Positions 7,095 through 13,125 of a stretch of 13,125 nucleotides of DNA are shown piece by piece. Positions within the stretch are counted from its first letter, which is position 1. The number at the start of each line of letters is the position of its first letter. The position numbers and the translations under genes are program-made. Location: contig CAIQCE010000189.1 of assembly GCA_903870185.1 (NCBI GenBank), forward strand, positions 1 to 13,125, in the 5' to 3' direction. Source of the DNA: an uncultured Gammaproteobacteria bacterium. Its GTDB lineage: Bacteria > Pseudomonadota > Gammaproteobacteria > Coxiellales > Coxiellaceae. The notes under the pieces are model-generated. The model saw only the letters and a list, made by a program, of their open reading frames with translations, was not told the DNA's origin and did no database searches.

Positions 7095-7169
7095 TGTAGG
7101 TCGGCGCTAAGCCCCACATAGGCACTCGGCTAAAATACCGGATGAACCTAAGGCAGGGCGAGCCCGACA
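7095..7169 (+). repeat. REP-like element, longer variant (skp-lpxD gap)
   Basis: Begins TGTAGGTCGGC at 7095 and ends with GAGCCCGACA near 7160-7169. The ends are an imperfect inverted repeat (GTCGGC/GCCCGAC) about 60 nt apart, with further GC-rich segments between. The TGTAGG start links it to the elements at 9555 and 11487. It occupies the larger part of the 221-nt gap between skp and lpxD, which contains no supported gene. Confidence 0.6.
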
Positions 7170-7200
7170 ATGGGAATCTAGGTGGGATGTAAATAAGAAC

Positions 7201-7232
7201 GGATTGAATCCCTGTTTGTGCAGGAACGACGG
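7201..7232 (+). repeat. Short palindromic repeat of a second type (skp-lpxD gap)
   Basis: GGATTGAATCCCTG and CAGGAACGACGG flank a short loop. CCTG (7211-7214) pairs with CAGG (7221-7224). The layout resembles the widespread intergenic repeat that reads GGATTC-C-TGC...GCAGGAATGACGG, in degenerate form. It is a different unit from the TGTAGG element just upstream, so the gap is a composite of two repeats. Confidence 0.5.
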
Positions 7233-7282
7233 TTTTAACGGCGTAGCTTTTTAAATCAAGGTTATATTTCAAGGTCATTATA

Positions 7283-8329
7283 ATGTCACAATCTAAATCG
7301 TATAAATTAGCCGAACTCGTAACGCTATTAGGTGCAGAACTTAAGGGTGATGCCAATTATGAAATCACTCGAGTCGCATCTTTAGAAACAGCGATTGCGG
7401 GCGAGCTCAGTTTTATAAGTAATGCAAAACATCGAGAACAATTAATTAAAACAAAAGCGGGTGTGGTGATTTTAACTCAAGAAGAGTTAGAGCATTGCCC
7501 AACACAAGCTTTAGTCGTGAAAGATCCCTATTATGCTTTTGCCAAAGTAGCGCAATTATTTAATGATGCCCCTCAATTTTCTGCAGGGATTAATCCTAAG
7601 GCCACGATTGCTGATTCAGCAGAAATAGATTCTTCCGTTTATATTGGCCCAGCAGCAGTAATTGGTGAAAGAGTGAAGATTGGTGCAGGCAGTGTGATTG
7701 AAGCGGGTGTAGTAATTAGTTCTGATGTTATAATTGGCGAGCATTGTCACATTTATCCTAATGTTAGTATTTACCATCGCGTGAAAATTGGCTCTCGTGT
7801 CATTATTCATAGCGGGGTCATTCTGGGGGCTGATGGCTTTGGAATGGCGCGCAATCCTGACAATACTTGGGTTAAATTTCCCCAGCTAGGTTCAGTTGTG
7901 ATAGGAAATGATGTGGAAATCGGAGCCAATACTTGTGTGGATCGAGGAGCTCTCGATGATACGGTGATCGAAGATGGAGTTAAATTAGATAATTTAATTC
8001 AAGTGGCTCACAATGTGCAAATTGGTGCACATACGGCGATTGCGGGTTGTGTAGGCATTGCGGGCAGCACTACTATCGGAAAACATTGTATGATCGGTGG
8101 GCATTCGTCTATCAATGGCCATATCAATCTCTGTGATGGCTCGATTGTTACTGGAACATCAAGCGTTGCAAAATCAACTAATGAACCTGGAATGTATTCA
8201 TCGGGTATTCCAGCGCTACCAACTAGAGAGTGGGGAAAATTATTAGTCAGACTGCTGCAAATTGATAGTTTGTTTGACCGTCTTAAAAAATTAGAAAAAA
8301 AGGTAAATGCTCATGATGACCGTGAATGA
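7283..8329 (+). CDS. lpxD: UDP-3-O-(3-hydroxyacyl)glucosamine N-acyltransferase LpxD
   Basis: Third step of lipid A synthesis: transfers a 3-hydroxyacyl chain from ACP to the 2-amino group of the UDP-glucosamine intermediate in the cytoplasm. The 348-residue product has the N-terminal LpxD domain (about 1-100, including SLETAIAGELSFISN), then a left-handed beta-helix of hexapeptide repeats (about 100-310). The C-terminal helical tail is LFDRLKKLEKKV. Catalytic His243 lies in DNLIQVAHNVQIG (E. coli His239 position). ILGADGFG and VDRGALDDT are further family signatures. AAGG (7271-7274) precedes the ATG at 8 nt. The 3' end overlaps fabZ. Length and motifs match the family. Confidence 0.96.
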   Translation: MSQSKSYKLAELVTLLGAELKGDANYEITRVASLETAIAGELSFISNAKHREQLIKTKAGVVILTQEELEHCPTQALVVKDPYYAFAKVAQLFNDAPQFSAGINPKATIADSAEIDSSVYIGPAAVIGERVKIGAGSVIEAGVVISSDVIIGEHCHIYPNVSIYHRVKIGSRVIIHSGVILGADGFGMARNPDNTWVKFPQLGSVVIGNDVEIGANTCVDRGALDDTVIEDGVKLDNLIQVAHNVQIGAHTAIAGCVGIAGSTTIGKHCMIGGHSSINGHINLCDGSIVTGTSSVAKSTNEPGMYSSGIPALPTREWGKLLVRLLQIDSLFDRLKKLEKKVNAHDDRE

Positions 8330-8756
8330 AATTAAAAAATATCTTCCACATCGTTATCCATTTTTATTAGTTGATAGAGTGATTTCGATGGAACTTAATC
8401 GTTCTATCGTAGCCATTAAAAATGTCACCGTCAATGAACCTTTTTTTAACGGACATTTTCCTTTTATGCCTGTGATGCCTGGGGTGCTGATAATTGAAGC
8501 GATGGCACAAGTAGCAGGATTATTGACTTTGAAAAGTATTGGGGAGGAATTCAAACCTGAGAATTTATTTTTATTTGCGGGAGTGGATAATGCTCGATTC
8601 AAGCGGATGGTTATTCCGGGTGATCAACTTCGAATTGAAATAGAAGTTTTAAAAATGCGCCGTGACTTATGGAAATTTAAAGGTATAGTAACGGTCGATG
8701 GTGAGCTAGCTTGTTCCGCTGAATTCATGACAATTCGAGGGGGACGCAGTGATTGA
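8313..8756 (+). CDS. fabZ: 3-hydroxyacyl-ACP dehydratase FabZ
   Basis: Dehydrates 3-hydroxyacyl-ACP in fatty-acid elongation and so competes with LpxA/LpxD for the same substrates, which explains its place in this cluster. Hot-dog fold motif NGHFPFMPVMPGVLIIEAMAQ is present with catalytic His48 and Glu62 (numbered from the ATG at 8313). LPHRYPFLLVDRV is at the N-terminus and VIPGDQL further on. Three in-frame ATGs are close together: 8307, 8313 and 8316. AAGG (8300-8303) lies 3, 9 and 12 nt from them respectively, so I favour 8313; 8307 is the alternative and adds two residues. The start lies inside the lpxD end and the stop overlaps the lpxA start by 8 nt, so the three genes are probably translationally coupled. 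Confidence 0.95.
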   Translation: MMTVNEIKKYLPHRYPFLLVDRVISMELNRSIVAIKNVTVNEPFFNGHFPFMPVMPGVLIIEAMAQVAGLLTLKSIGEEFKPENLFLFAGVDNARFKRMVIPGDQLRIEIEVLKMRRDLWKFKGIVTVDGELACSAEFMTIRGGRSD

Positions 8757-9525
8757 TTCTCGAGCGATTATCGATCCTTCCGCTAAAATTGCAGAAGGTG
8801 TCAGTATTGGTCCATGGACGATTATTGGACCCAATGTCGAAATTGGGGAAGGCACTCAGATTGCATCCCATGTTGTTATTAATCAAAATGCGAAGATAGG
8901 TCGATATAACAAGATTCACTCGTTCGCCTCTATTGCGGGTGATAGTCAAGATGTTCATTACAAAGGTGAAGAAGCTTGGTTAACGATTGGGGATCATAAT
9001 ACGATTCGAGAATATTGTTCTATCAATCGTGGCAGTATCGATGAAGGAAAAGTGACAGAAATTGGAAACCATAATTTATTGATGGCCAGTGTGCACGTAG
9101 CTCATGATTGTAAAATTGGTAACCATGCCATATTGGCTAACTTGGCTACACTCGGTGGTCATGTGAAAGTGGGTGATTATGCCATTTTGGGCGGTGCTAC
9201 TATGGTGCATCAATTTTGTTATATCGGTGCACATGCTATTACAGCGGGATGTTCGGGAGTGATGCAAGATGTATTGCCTTATGTGTTAATGAAGGGCGAT
9301 CCAGCATCACCTCGTTCGATTAATGTGTTAGGCCTTGAGCGTAGAGAATTTTCGGCTGAGGCCATTTTAGAGCTCAAAAGAGCGTATAAAATTTTATTCC
9401 GCCGAGGTTACCAGTTAGAAGAAGCCCTTCGATTATTAGAAGAAAAAGTGTCTCAATATCCTGAGGTGCAGCCATTGGTGGATGCAATTTCTGGCTGCAG
9501 TAAGCGCGGTATTGCGAGACCTTAG
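8749..9525 (+). CDS. lpxA: UDP-N-acetylglucosamine acyltransferase LpxA
   Basis: First lipid A step: transfers a 3-hydroxyacyl chain from ACP to the 3-OH of UDP-GlcNAc. The 258-residue product has hexapeptide repeats over about residues 1-185 and a C-terminal helical domain (LERREFSAEAILELKRAYK). Catalytic His119 is in VHVAHDC (E. coli His125). Alignment by eye puts Gly167 (AGCSG) at E. coli Gly173, the acyl-length ruler. A Gly there is compatible with C14 chains, whereas a bulky residue shortens the chain; this is an inference. The start is GTG, preceded by GAGGGGG (8737-8743) 5 nt upstream, and overlaps fabZ by 8 nt. The expected downstream partner lpxB is present but inverted, so lpxA is the last co-directional gene before a convergent gap. 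Confidence 0.96.
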   Translation: MIDSRAIIDPSAKIAEGVSIGPWTIIGPNVEIGEGTQIASHVVINQNAKIGRYNKIHSFASIAGDSQDVHYKGEEAWLTIGDHNTIREYCSINRGSIDEGKVTEIGNHNLLMASVHVAHDCKIGNHAILANLATLGGHVKVGDYAILGGATMVHQFCYIGAHAITAGCSGVMQDVLPYVLMKGDPASPRSINVLGLERREFSAEAILELKRAYKILFRRGYQLEEALRLLEEKVSQYPEVQPLVDAISGCSKRGIARP

Positions 9526-9554
9526 GTTTAGGTTCATTTCGGAACTATCTAAAA

Positions 9555-9589
9555 TGTAGGTTGGTCCCAAGCGTAGCGCGGGCCAACAT
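9555..9589 (+). repeat. REP-like palindromic element (lpxA/lpxB convergent gap)
   Basis: TGTAGG, then arms TTGGTCCC and GGGCCAA flanking AAGCGTAGCGC, pairing with one bulged T. The core AAGCG-AGCG resembles the loop of the elements at 6506 and 11500. It sits in the 146-nt gap between the convergent lpxA and lpxB ends, where a hairpin could limit transcription from both sides. No T-run was seen. The remainder of the gap has no supported gene. Confidence 0.7.
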
Positions 9590-9671
9590 TTTGCTTTGCA
9601 AGCTGCGCCCATCCATGGCCGCGACATCCCTCAAATCAATCAGTCCCTCCTCTCGAGTGAGCAATTTGACA

Positions 9672-10790
9672 CTACACCATCCCCAACACTAACTTTGCTA
9701 CTTTTGGCCCTGGCTCTTCCTGTCCGAGTGCAAGTGGGACGAGGTCATATTCTTTCAAGATTTTCTTTCGGTATTCTAAATCACGCACGAGTTTGATAAT
9801 TTCATCAGCGATCACTTGGGGTTTGGCATTTTCTTGTAAGAATTCGGGTGCAATAAATTTTTTGGCAGCGATATTGCAAAGGCCCGCGTAAGGAATTTTC
9901 ACAAAGTGTTTTACAATATGGAAGCCCAAGATTTTGTAAATTATCACCATTGGGACTTTAGAAAGAGCTGCTTCTAAGGTGGCGGTGCCTGAGGCAATTA
10001 CAGCCGCTTGGCTGAGCTTAAAGATCTCATAAGCCTTGTGGGTGGTGAGCTTTATATTAGGCCCTAGTTGAGGCTGAATTTGGCTTTGATCGATAGTGGA
10101 GGCCAAGGGTATAACAAACTGAGCATTTTGGATTGATTGTTGGATGAACTTTTGACTTTCGATTAAAATCGGCAAATGGTTTTTGATTTCAGATTTTCGG
10201 CTGCCGGGTAGTAGGGCGATAATAGGAGCTGATGGATCTAGGCCTAATTCTTTGAGAATAGCATCCGTATCGACCGGTTTTTGGGTTAGTATCTCAAGAG
10301 GATGAGCCACTAAGCTAACCGGAACCCCCTCTTTTTGATAAAGCTCTTCTTCAAATTTAAAAAATACCACCATATGGTCTACCGATTGTCGAATCATATG
10401 GATTCGTCCATATCGCGAGGCCCAAATTTTAGGACTGACATAATATAGGACTTTGCAGTCCAGGCTTTTAGCCAATTTAGCGATTCTAAGATTAAACCCT
10501 GGATAATCCACCAAGATTACTACATCCGGTTTTTCTTCAGTCAAATATTGCTTAACACGGTTGTAGGCTTTTCGTATGATTCGGGCGTGAGTCAAGACTT
10601 CCCAAATCCCCATCACGGCCAATTCTTTAGAGTCCATTAAGATCTCAGCCCCTGCGGCTTGAATCGCTTTGCCTCCAATAGCTGAAATTTGGATATCAGG
10701 AGAAAGTTGATACAAAGAACTGACTACCTCAGCCCCTAGATTATCGCCTGAGGCCTCGCCTGCAATCATTAAAATTTTAGGATTTTTCAT
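9672..10790 (-). CDS. lpxB: Lipid A disaccharide synthase LpxB (inverted)
   Basis: Glycosyltransferase (GT19) that joins UDP-2,3-diacylglucosamine with lipid X to form the lipid A disaccharide at the inner membrane. The 372-residue product has the N-terminal motif MIAGEASGDNLGAEVV (about 8-23), DYPGFN with Asp95, LYYVSPKIWASR at 115-126, LLPGSR with Arg198, and the donor-binding-type segment SGTATLEAAL. I start at the ATG at 10790; an in-frame TTG at 10796 adds only two residues and has no better ribosome site. In E. coli and most relatives lpxB follows lpxA in the same direction. Here it keeps its place but lies on the opposite strand, so it needs its own promoter, and a candidate lies just upstream. 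Confidence 0.95.
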   Translation of the reverse strand: MKNPKILMIAGEASGDNLGAEVVSSLYQLSPDIQISAIGGKAIQAAGAEILMDSKELAVMGIWEVLTHARIIRKAYNRVKQYLTEEKPDVVILVDYPGFNLRIAKLAKSLDCKVLYYVSPKIWASRYGRIHMIRQSVDHMVVFFKFEEELYQKEGVPVSLVAHPLEILTQKPVDTDAILKELGLDPSAPIIALLPGSRKSEIKNHLPILIESQKFIQQSIQNAQFVIPLASTIDQSQIQPQLGPNIKLTTHKAYEIFKLSQAAVIASGTATLEAALSKVPMVIIYKILGFHIVKHFVKIPYAGLCNIAAKKFIAPEFLQENAKPQVIADEIIKLVRDLEYRKKILKEYDLVPLALGQEEPGPKVAKLVLGMV

Positions 10791-10817
10791 TATCAATCTG
10801 CCGTTTTGAATCGAGTT

Positions 10818-10846
10818 ATGCTAATCTGATTCGTTATTGATGTCGA
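10818..10846 (-). promoter_or_regulatory. lpxB: Candidate promoter of inverted lpxB
   Basis: Read on the minus strand, TCGACA (complement 10841-10846, 5/6 to TTGACA) and TAGCAT (complement 10818-10823, 4/6 to TATAAT) are separated by 17 nt. A start near 10811 would give a leader of about 20 nt to the lpxB ATG. The 86-nt divergent gap must also serve rnhB, but I saw no equally good plus-strand pair. Confidence 0.45.
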
Positions 10847-10876
10847 ATGATTCTAGTGAATTAACAGGGAAGTAAG

Positions 10877-11449
10877 ATGGATCAATTATTCATTGCAGGG
10901 GTAGATGAAGCGGGGAGAGGGCCTCTCGCCGGCCCTGTGGTGGCTGCAGCCGTGATTTTAGACCCCAACCAACCAATCGCTGGGCTCAATGATTCCAAAA
11001 AGCTGACTGAAGCTAAGCGTGAAAAACTCTATATTGAGATTTATGAAAAGGCCCTGGCTGTTGGTGTTGGGCAAGCCCTAGTGGAAGAAATTGATCGTCT
11101 TAATATTCTTCAGGCCACTTTTTTAGCGATGCAAAGAGCGGTAGCTGAATTAAGTATTACGCCTGGTCAGTTGCTAATTGATGGTAATCTTTGCCCCAAG
11201 TTTTCTATTCCTGCTCGAGCGATTATTCGAGGGGATGAGTCAGAGCCCTGCATCAGTGCCGCTTCTATCATCGCAAAAGTCACTCGTGATCGAATGATGG
11301 TGGATTTTGAGCACAATTTCCCAGGATATGGATTTGCTCAGCATAAAGGCTATGGTACAAAAATACACTTGCAGGCATTGGCTACATTGGGAGTGACTCC
11401 CGAGCATCGGCGTAGCTTTGCACCGGTGAGGGAGTTAGTAGAAGCTTGA
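10877..11449 (+). CDS. rnhB: Ribonuclease HII
   Basis: Removes RNA from RNA-DNA hybrids and single ribonucleotides misinserted in DNA. The 190-residue product has the usual length. Active-site acidic residues are visible: Asp10 and Glu11 in AGVDEAGRGPLAGP, Asp102 in LLIDGN, and Asp120 in IRGDESEPCISAASIIAKV. GYGFAQHKGYGTKIHLQAL and EHRRSFAPV complete the type II signature. The AGGGAAG segment about 4 nt before the ATG is an acceptable ribosome site. It follows lpxB in the conserved cluster order, but because lpxB is inverted rnhB starts divergently from it. A 7-bp inverted repeat overlaps its stop codon. Confidence 0.96.
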   Translation: MDQLFIAGVDEAGRGPLAGPVVAAAVILDPNQPIAGLNDSKKLTEAKREKLYIEIYEKALAVGVGQALVEEIDRLNILQATFLAMQRAVAELSITPGQLLIDGNLCPKFSIPARAIIRGDESEPCISAASIIAKVTRDRMMVDFEHNFPGYGFAQHKGYGTKIHLQALATLGVTPEHRRSFAPVRELVEA

Positions 11450-11471
11450 GTATGGATTTTGATGTCAAGCT
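11443..11471 (+). other. Perfect 7-bp inverted repeat at the rnhB stop
   Basis: AGCTTGA (11443-11449, containing the TGA stop) pairs perfectly with TCAAGCT (11465-11471) around a 15-nt loop. No T-tract follows, so it is not a textbook terminator. It could protect the 3' end or be chance. It lies just before the REP-like element. Confidence 0.35.
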
Positions 11472-11486
11472 GTGTGCTATCTAATA

Positions 11487-11519
11487 TGTAGGGTGGGCAA
11501 AGCGAAGCGTGCCCACCAA
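11487..11519 (+). repeat. REP-like palindromic element, copy 2 (rnhB-ddl gap)
   Basis: GTAG (11488-11491) is followed by perfect 8-bp arms GGTGGGCA (11492-11499) and TGCCCACC (11510-11517) around loop AAGCGAAGCG. It shares 24 identical bases with the bamA-skp copy (6497-6520) and is in the same orientation. The GTAG-plus-hairpin layout matches REP elements known to be acted on by RAYT transposases. It ends about 8 nt before the ddl ribosome binding site. Confidence 0.85.
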
Positions 11520-11538
11520 CAATAACGAGGAGAAGGAA

Positions 11539-12642
11539 TTGAATAAGCAAAAAGTAGCCGTCATTTTTGGAGGCCAATCGGCTGAGCATGAAGTCTCAGT
11601 GCGTTCTGCAAAAACGGTCGTCGCAGGCTTGGATAACGAGCACTGTGAGCCACAAGTTATCTATATCAGTCAAAAAGGCAAATGGTATTGGTGGGGGAAA
11701 GAGGCTTTTTTAAAGGCCGATTTAGAGTCGCTTAAAGCTAGCTCCGATAAGCAGGAAGTCAATTTATTATTAGGCGATGATAAACACACCTGGATGATGC
11801 GAACTAATCACCAAGAATTATATTCCAGTGATGTGATTTTTCCTCTAGTGCATGGTACACATGGAGAAGACGGTCATCTACAAGGGCTATTAGAAATGGC
11901 CAATATTCCCTATGTGGGAGCTGGTGTGCTGAGTTCCGCAGTTTGCATGGATAAAGCCATTACTAAGCAGTTGACTTATGATGCAGGTATTTTAACGTGT
12001 CGCTGGTTAGTCGCTCATCAACAAGATTCACGTGAAAAAATTGCAAAAGAAGTTGAAAGTAATTTCGGTTATCCTTGTTTTGTAAAGCCCGCTCGCTTAG
12101 GTTCTTCTGTCGGCATCAATAAAGTGAATACTTCAAGCGATTTGAAAAAAGCTTTGGATTTCGCATTTCGATATGATGAGAAAATTATTATTGAAGAAAA
12201 CATTAAAGGTCGAGAGCTTGAAATTTCAGTGCTAGGTAATTATGAGGCTAAGGCTTCATGGCCCGGTGAATTAATCGTGCATCATGAGTTTTATTCATAT
12301 GAAGCAAAATATATTGATCCCAATGGTGCAACAGTAGTGAATCATGCAGACCTAGATCCTGCTATTGTGGCTAATCTTCAAAAAGCGGCTCTAGAAGTTT
12401 ATAGAGTTCTAGAATGCAGCGGCATGGCGCGGGTGGATTTTTTCTTAACAGCTGAAAATAAAGCGTACTTTAATGAAATTAACACCATTCCAGGATTTAC
12501 TTCCATCAGCATGTATCCTAAAACTTGGGAAGAAAGTGGGTTGAAATTGTCTGAGTTGCTAAAGCAATTAGTGGAATTAGCGAAGAGCCGTTACGAAGAA
12601 CATCGCCAATTATCCCATCATTTCGAGACGGATTTTGAATAG
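11539..12642 (+). CDS. ddl: D-alanine-D-alanine ligase (DdlA-like)
   Basis: ATP-grasp enzyme that joins two D-alanines for the peptidoglycan precursor pentapeptide. The 367-residue product has the N-terminal VAVIFGGQSAEHEVSVRSA, then LVHGTHGEDGHLQGLLEM and the central FVKPARLGSSVGI. The C-terminal MARVDFFL...FNEINTIPGFTSISMYP carries the metal-binding Glu/Asn and the serine region. Length and the KWYWWGK insertion region resemble DdlA rather than the shorter (~305 residue) DdlB. The frame opens at GTG 11509, but that lies inside the REP hairpin. I chose the TTG at 11539, which has GAGGAG (11527-11532) 6 nt upstream and begins directly at the family N-terminus. ddl is not part of this cluster in E. 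coli; here it sits between rnhB and dnaE. Confidence 0.94.
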   Translation: MNKQKVAVIFGGQSAEHEVSVRSAKTVVAGLDNEHCEPQVIYISQKGKWYWWGKEAFLKADLESLKASSDKQEVNLLLGDDKHTWMMRTNHQELYSSDVIFPLVHGTHGEDGHLQGLLEMANIPYVGAGVLSSAVCMDKAITKQLTYDAGILTCRWLVAHQQDSREKIAKEVESNFGYPCFVKPARLGSSVGINKVNTSSDLKKALDFAFRYDEKIIIEENIKGRELEISVLGNYEAKASWPGELIVHHEFYSYEAKYIDPNGATVVNHADLDPAIVANLQKAALEVYRVLECSGMARVDFFLTAENKAYFNEINTIPGFTSISMYPKTWEESGLKLSELLKQLVELAKSRYEEHRQLSHHFETDFE

Positions 12643-12651
12643 ACGAAGCCT

Positions 12652-13125
12652 ATGAACTCTTCATTTGTTCACCTTAAAGTTCACACTGAGTTTTCATTGA
12701 AAGACGGTTTAATCCGGATCGATGAGTTAGTGGAGCAGGCCGCTTTCCTGAATATGCCGGCGATTGCGATCACCGATCATTGTAATTTATTCGCGCTCGT
12801 TAAATTTTACAAAGCTGCGTTATCTCAGGGTGTGAAGCCGATCATTGGTTCTGATGTTCTCTTGAAAGCAGAAGATGATCAGTCCTTAAGTGAAATCACC
12901 TTATTATGCTCGAATCAAGAAGGTTACCGAAATTTAACTCGACTATTAACTAGAGCCTATTTAGAGGGTCTAGTTAACGAAGAGCCCAGTATTCGGTGGG
13001 ACTGGTTAAAAGCAGCGAATGAAGGGCTAATTGTGCTCTCAGGTGGAAGAAACGGAAATTTAGGCCAAGCATTATTATCAAATAAAAAAAATGAAGCAGA
13101 AGAAATTTTAAAGCAATGGATCCAA
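12652..13125 (+). CDS. dnaE: DNA polymerase III alpha subunit, N-terminal part
   Basis: Catalytic subunit of the replicative polymerase. Only the first 158 codons are inside; the gene continues past the right edge. The start FVHLKVHTEFSLKDGL, then NMPAIAITDHCNLFALVKFY and GVKPIIGSD, are the PHP domain of DnaE. EGLIVLSGGRNGNLG near residue 125 matches the following segment. The start is ATG 9 nt after the ddl stop, with no strong Shine-Dalgarno, so it probably relies on coupling to ddl. Compared with canonical PHP metal sites, the middle His of HLHxH is Lys (HLKVH) while the TDH His43 is kept; E. coli has Phe at that second site. Position after rnhB, with ddl between, is the conserved cluster end. 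Polymerase domains lie outside the window. Confidence 0.95.
   Translation, partial: MNSSFVHLKVHTEFSLKDGLIRIDELVEQAAFLNMPAIAITDHCNLFALVKFYKAALSQGVKPIIGSDVLLKAEDDQSLSEITLLCSNQEGYRNLTRLLTRAYLEGLVNEEPSIRWDWLKAANEGLIVLSGGRNGNLGQALLSNKKNEAEEILKQWIQ

Noticed and set aside
7087..7356. Minus-strand open frame of 89 codons in the skp-lpxD gap
   Set aside because: It is made of translated intergenic repeats and overlaps the lpxD start.
9596..9796. Plus-strand open frame of 66 codons between lpxA and lpxB
   Set aside because: Runs antisense into the lpxB 3' end and begins in repeat-derived sequence; no family resemblance.
10791..10796. LpxB start at TTG 10796
   Set aside because: It adds only two residues and the ATG at 10790 is equally placed; no Shine-Dalgarno favours the TTG.
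6492..11519. CRISPR array
   Set aside because: The repeats are single, kilobases apart, palindromic and without regular spacers; no cas genes are present.
11509..11538. Ddl start at GTG 11509
   Set aside because: The codon is inside the REP-like hairpin, and a well-placed GAGGAG selects the TTG at 11539 directly before the family N-terminus.

Overview
The window carries two head-to-head blocks of chromosomal genes from a low-GC gammaproteobacterium. The gene order (bamA-skp-lpxD-fabZ-lpxA-lpxB-rnhB-dnaE) is the classical gammaproteobacterial envelope/lipid A cluster. The AT-rich composition, TTG/GTG starts and a complete-looking bacterial mevalonate operon beside that cluster suggest the order Legionellales (Coxiella/Rickettsiella/Aquicella-like). 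This placement is an inference from gene content; no rRNA or lineage-specific marker is present.

Minus strand, 1-3350: a mevalonate operon read right to left. It contains HMG-CoA reductase (divergent class I type), HMG-CoA synthase, mevalonate kinase, and the first 34 codons of a second GHMP kinase that runs off the left edge. The genes overlap by 8 nt or lie 1 nt apart, so they are almost certainly co-transcribed and translationally coupled. A 176-nt divergent intergenic region separates them from a plus-strand type I isopentenyl-diphosphate isomerase (idi). Together these convert acetoacetyl-CoA/acetyl-CoA to mevalonate and onward to IPP and DMAPP.

Plus strand, 4148-9525: bamA (outer-membrane protein insertase), skp (periplasmic chaperone), lpxD, fabZ and lpxA (lipid A acyl transfer and 3-hydroxyacyl-ACP supply). 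lpxB follows in its usual place but is inverted (minus strand, 9672-10790). Then come rnhB, a D-alanine-D-alanine ligase not found at this spot in the E. coli cluster, and the PHP-domain start of dnaE, which runs off the right edge.

The larger plus-strand intergenic gaps (bamA-skp, skp-lpxD, lpxA/lpxB, rnhB-ddl) each carry one short palindromic element resembling REP sequences: a GTAG-like tetranucleotide followed by a hairpin. Two copies share 24 identical nucleotides. Tightly packed junctions (lpxD-fabZ, fabZ-lpxA) have none.

No mobile element gene, CRISPR array, tRNA, rRNA or defence/secondary-metabolite system was seen, and no gap exceeds about 220 nt. I found no clearly new biological system. 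The most notable points are the mevalonate/BAM-lipid A neighbourhood, the divergent short HMG-CoA reductase, a BamA whose nearly invariant VRGF motif reads VPGF, the inverted lpxB, and the REP-like family.
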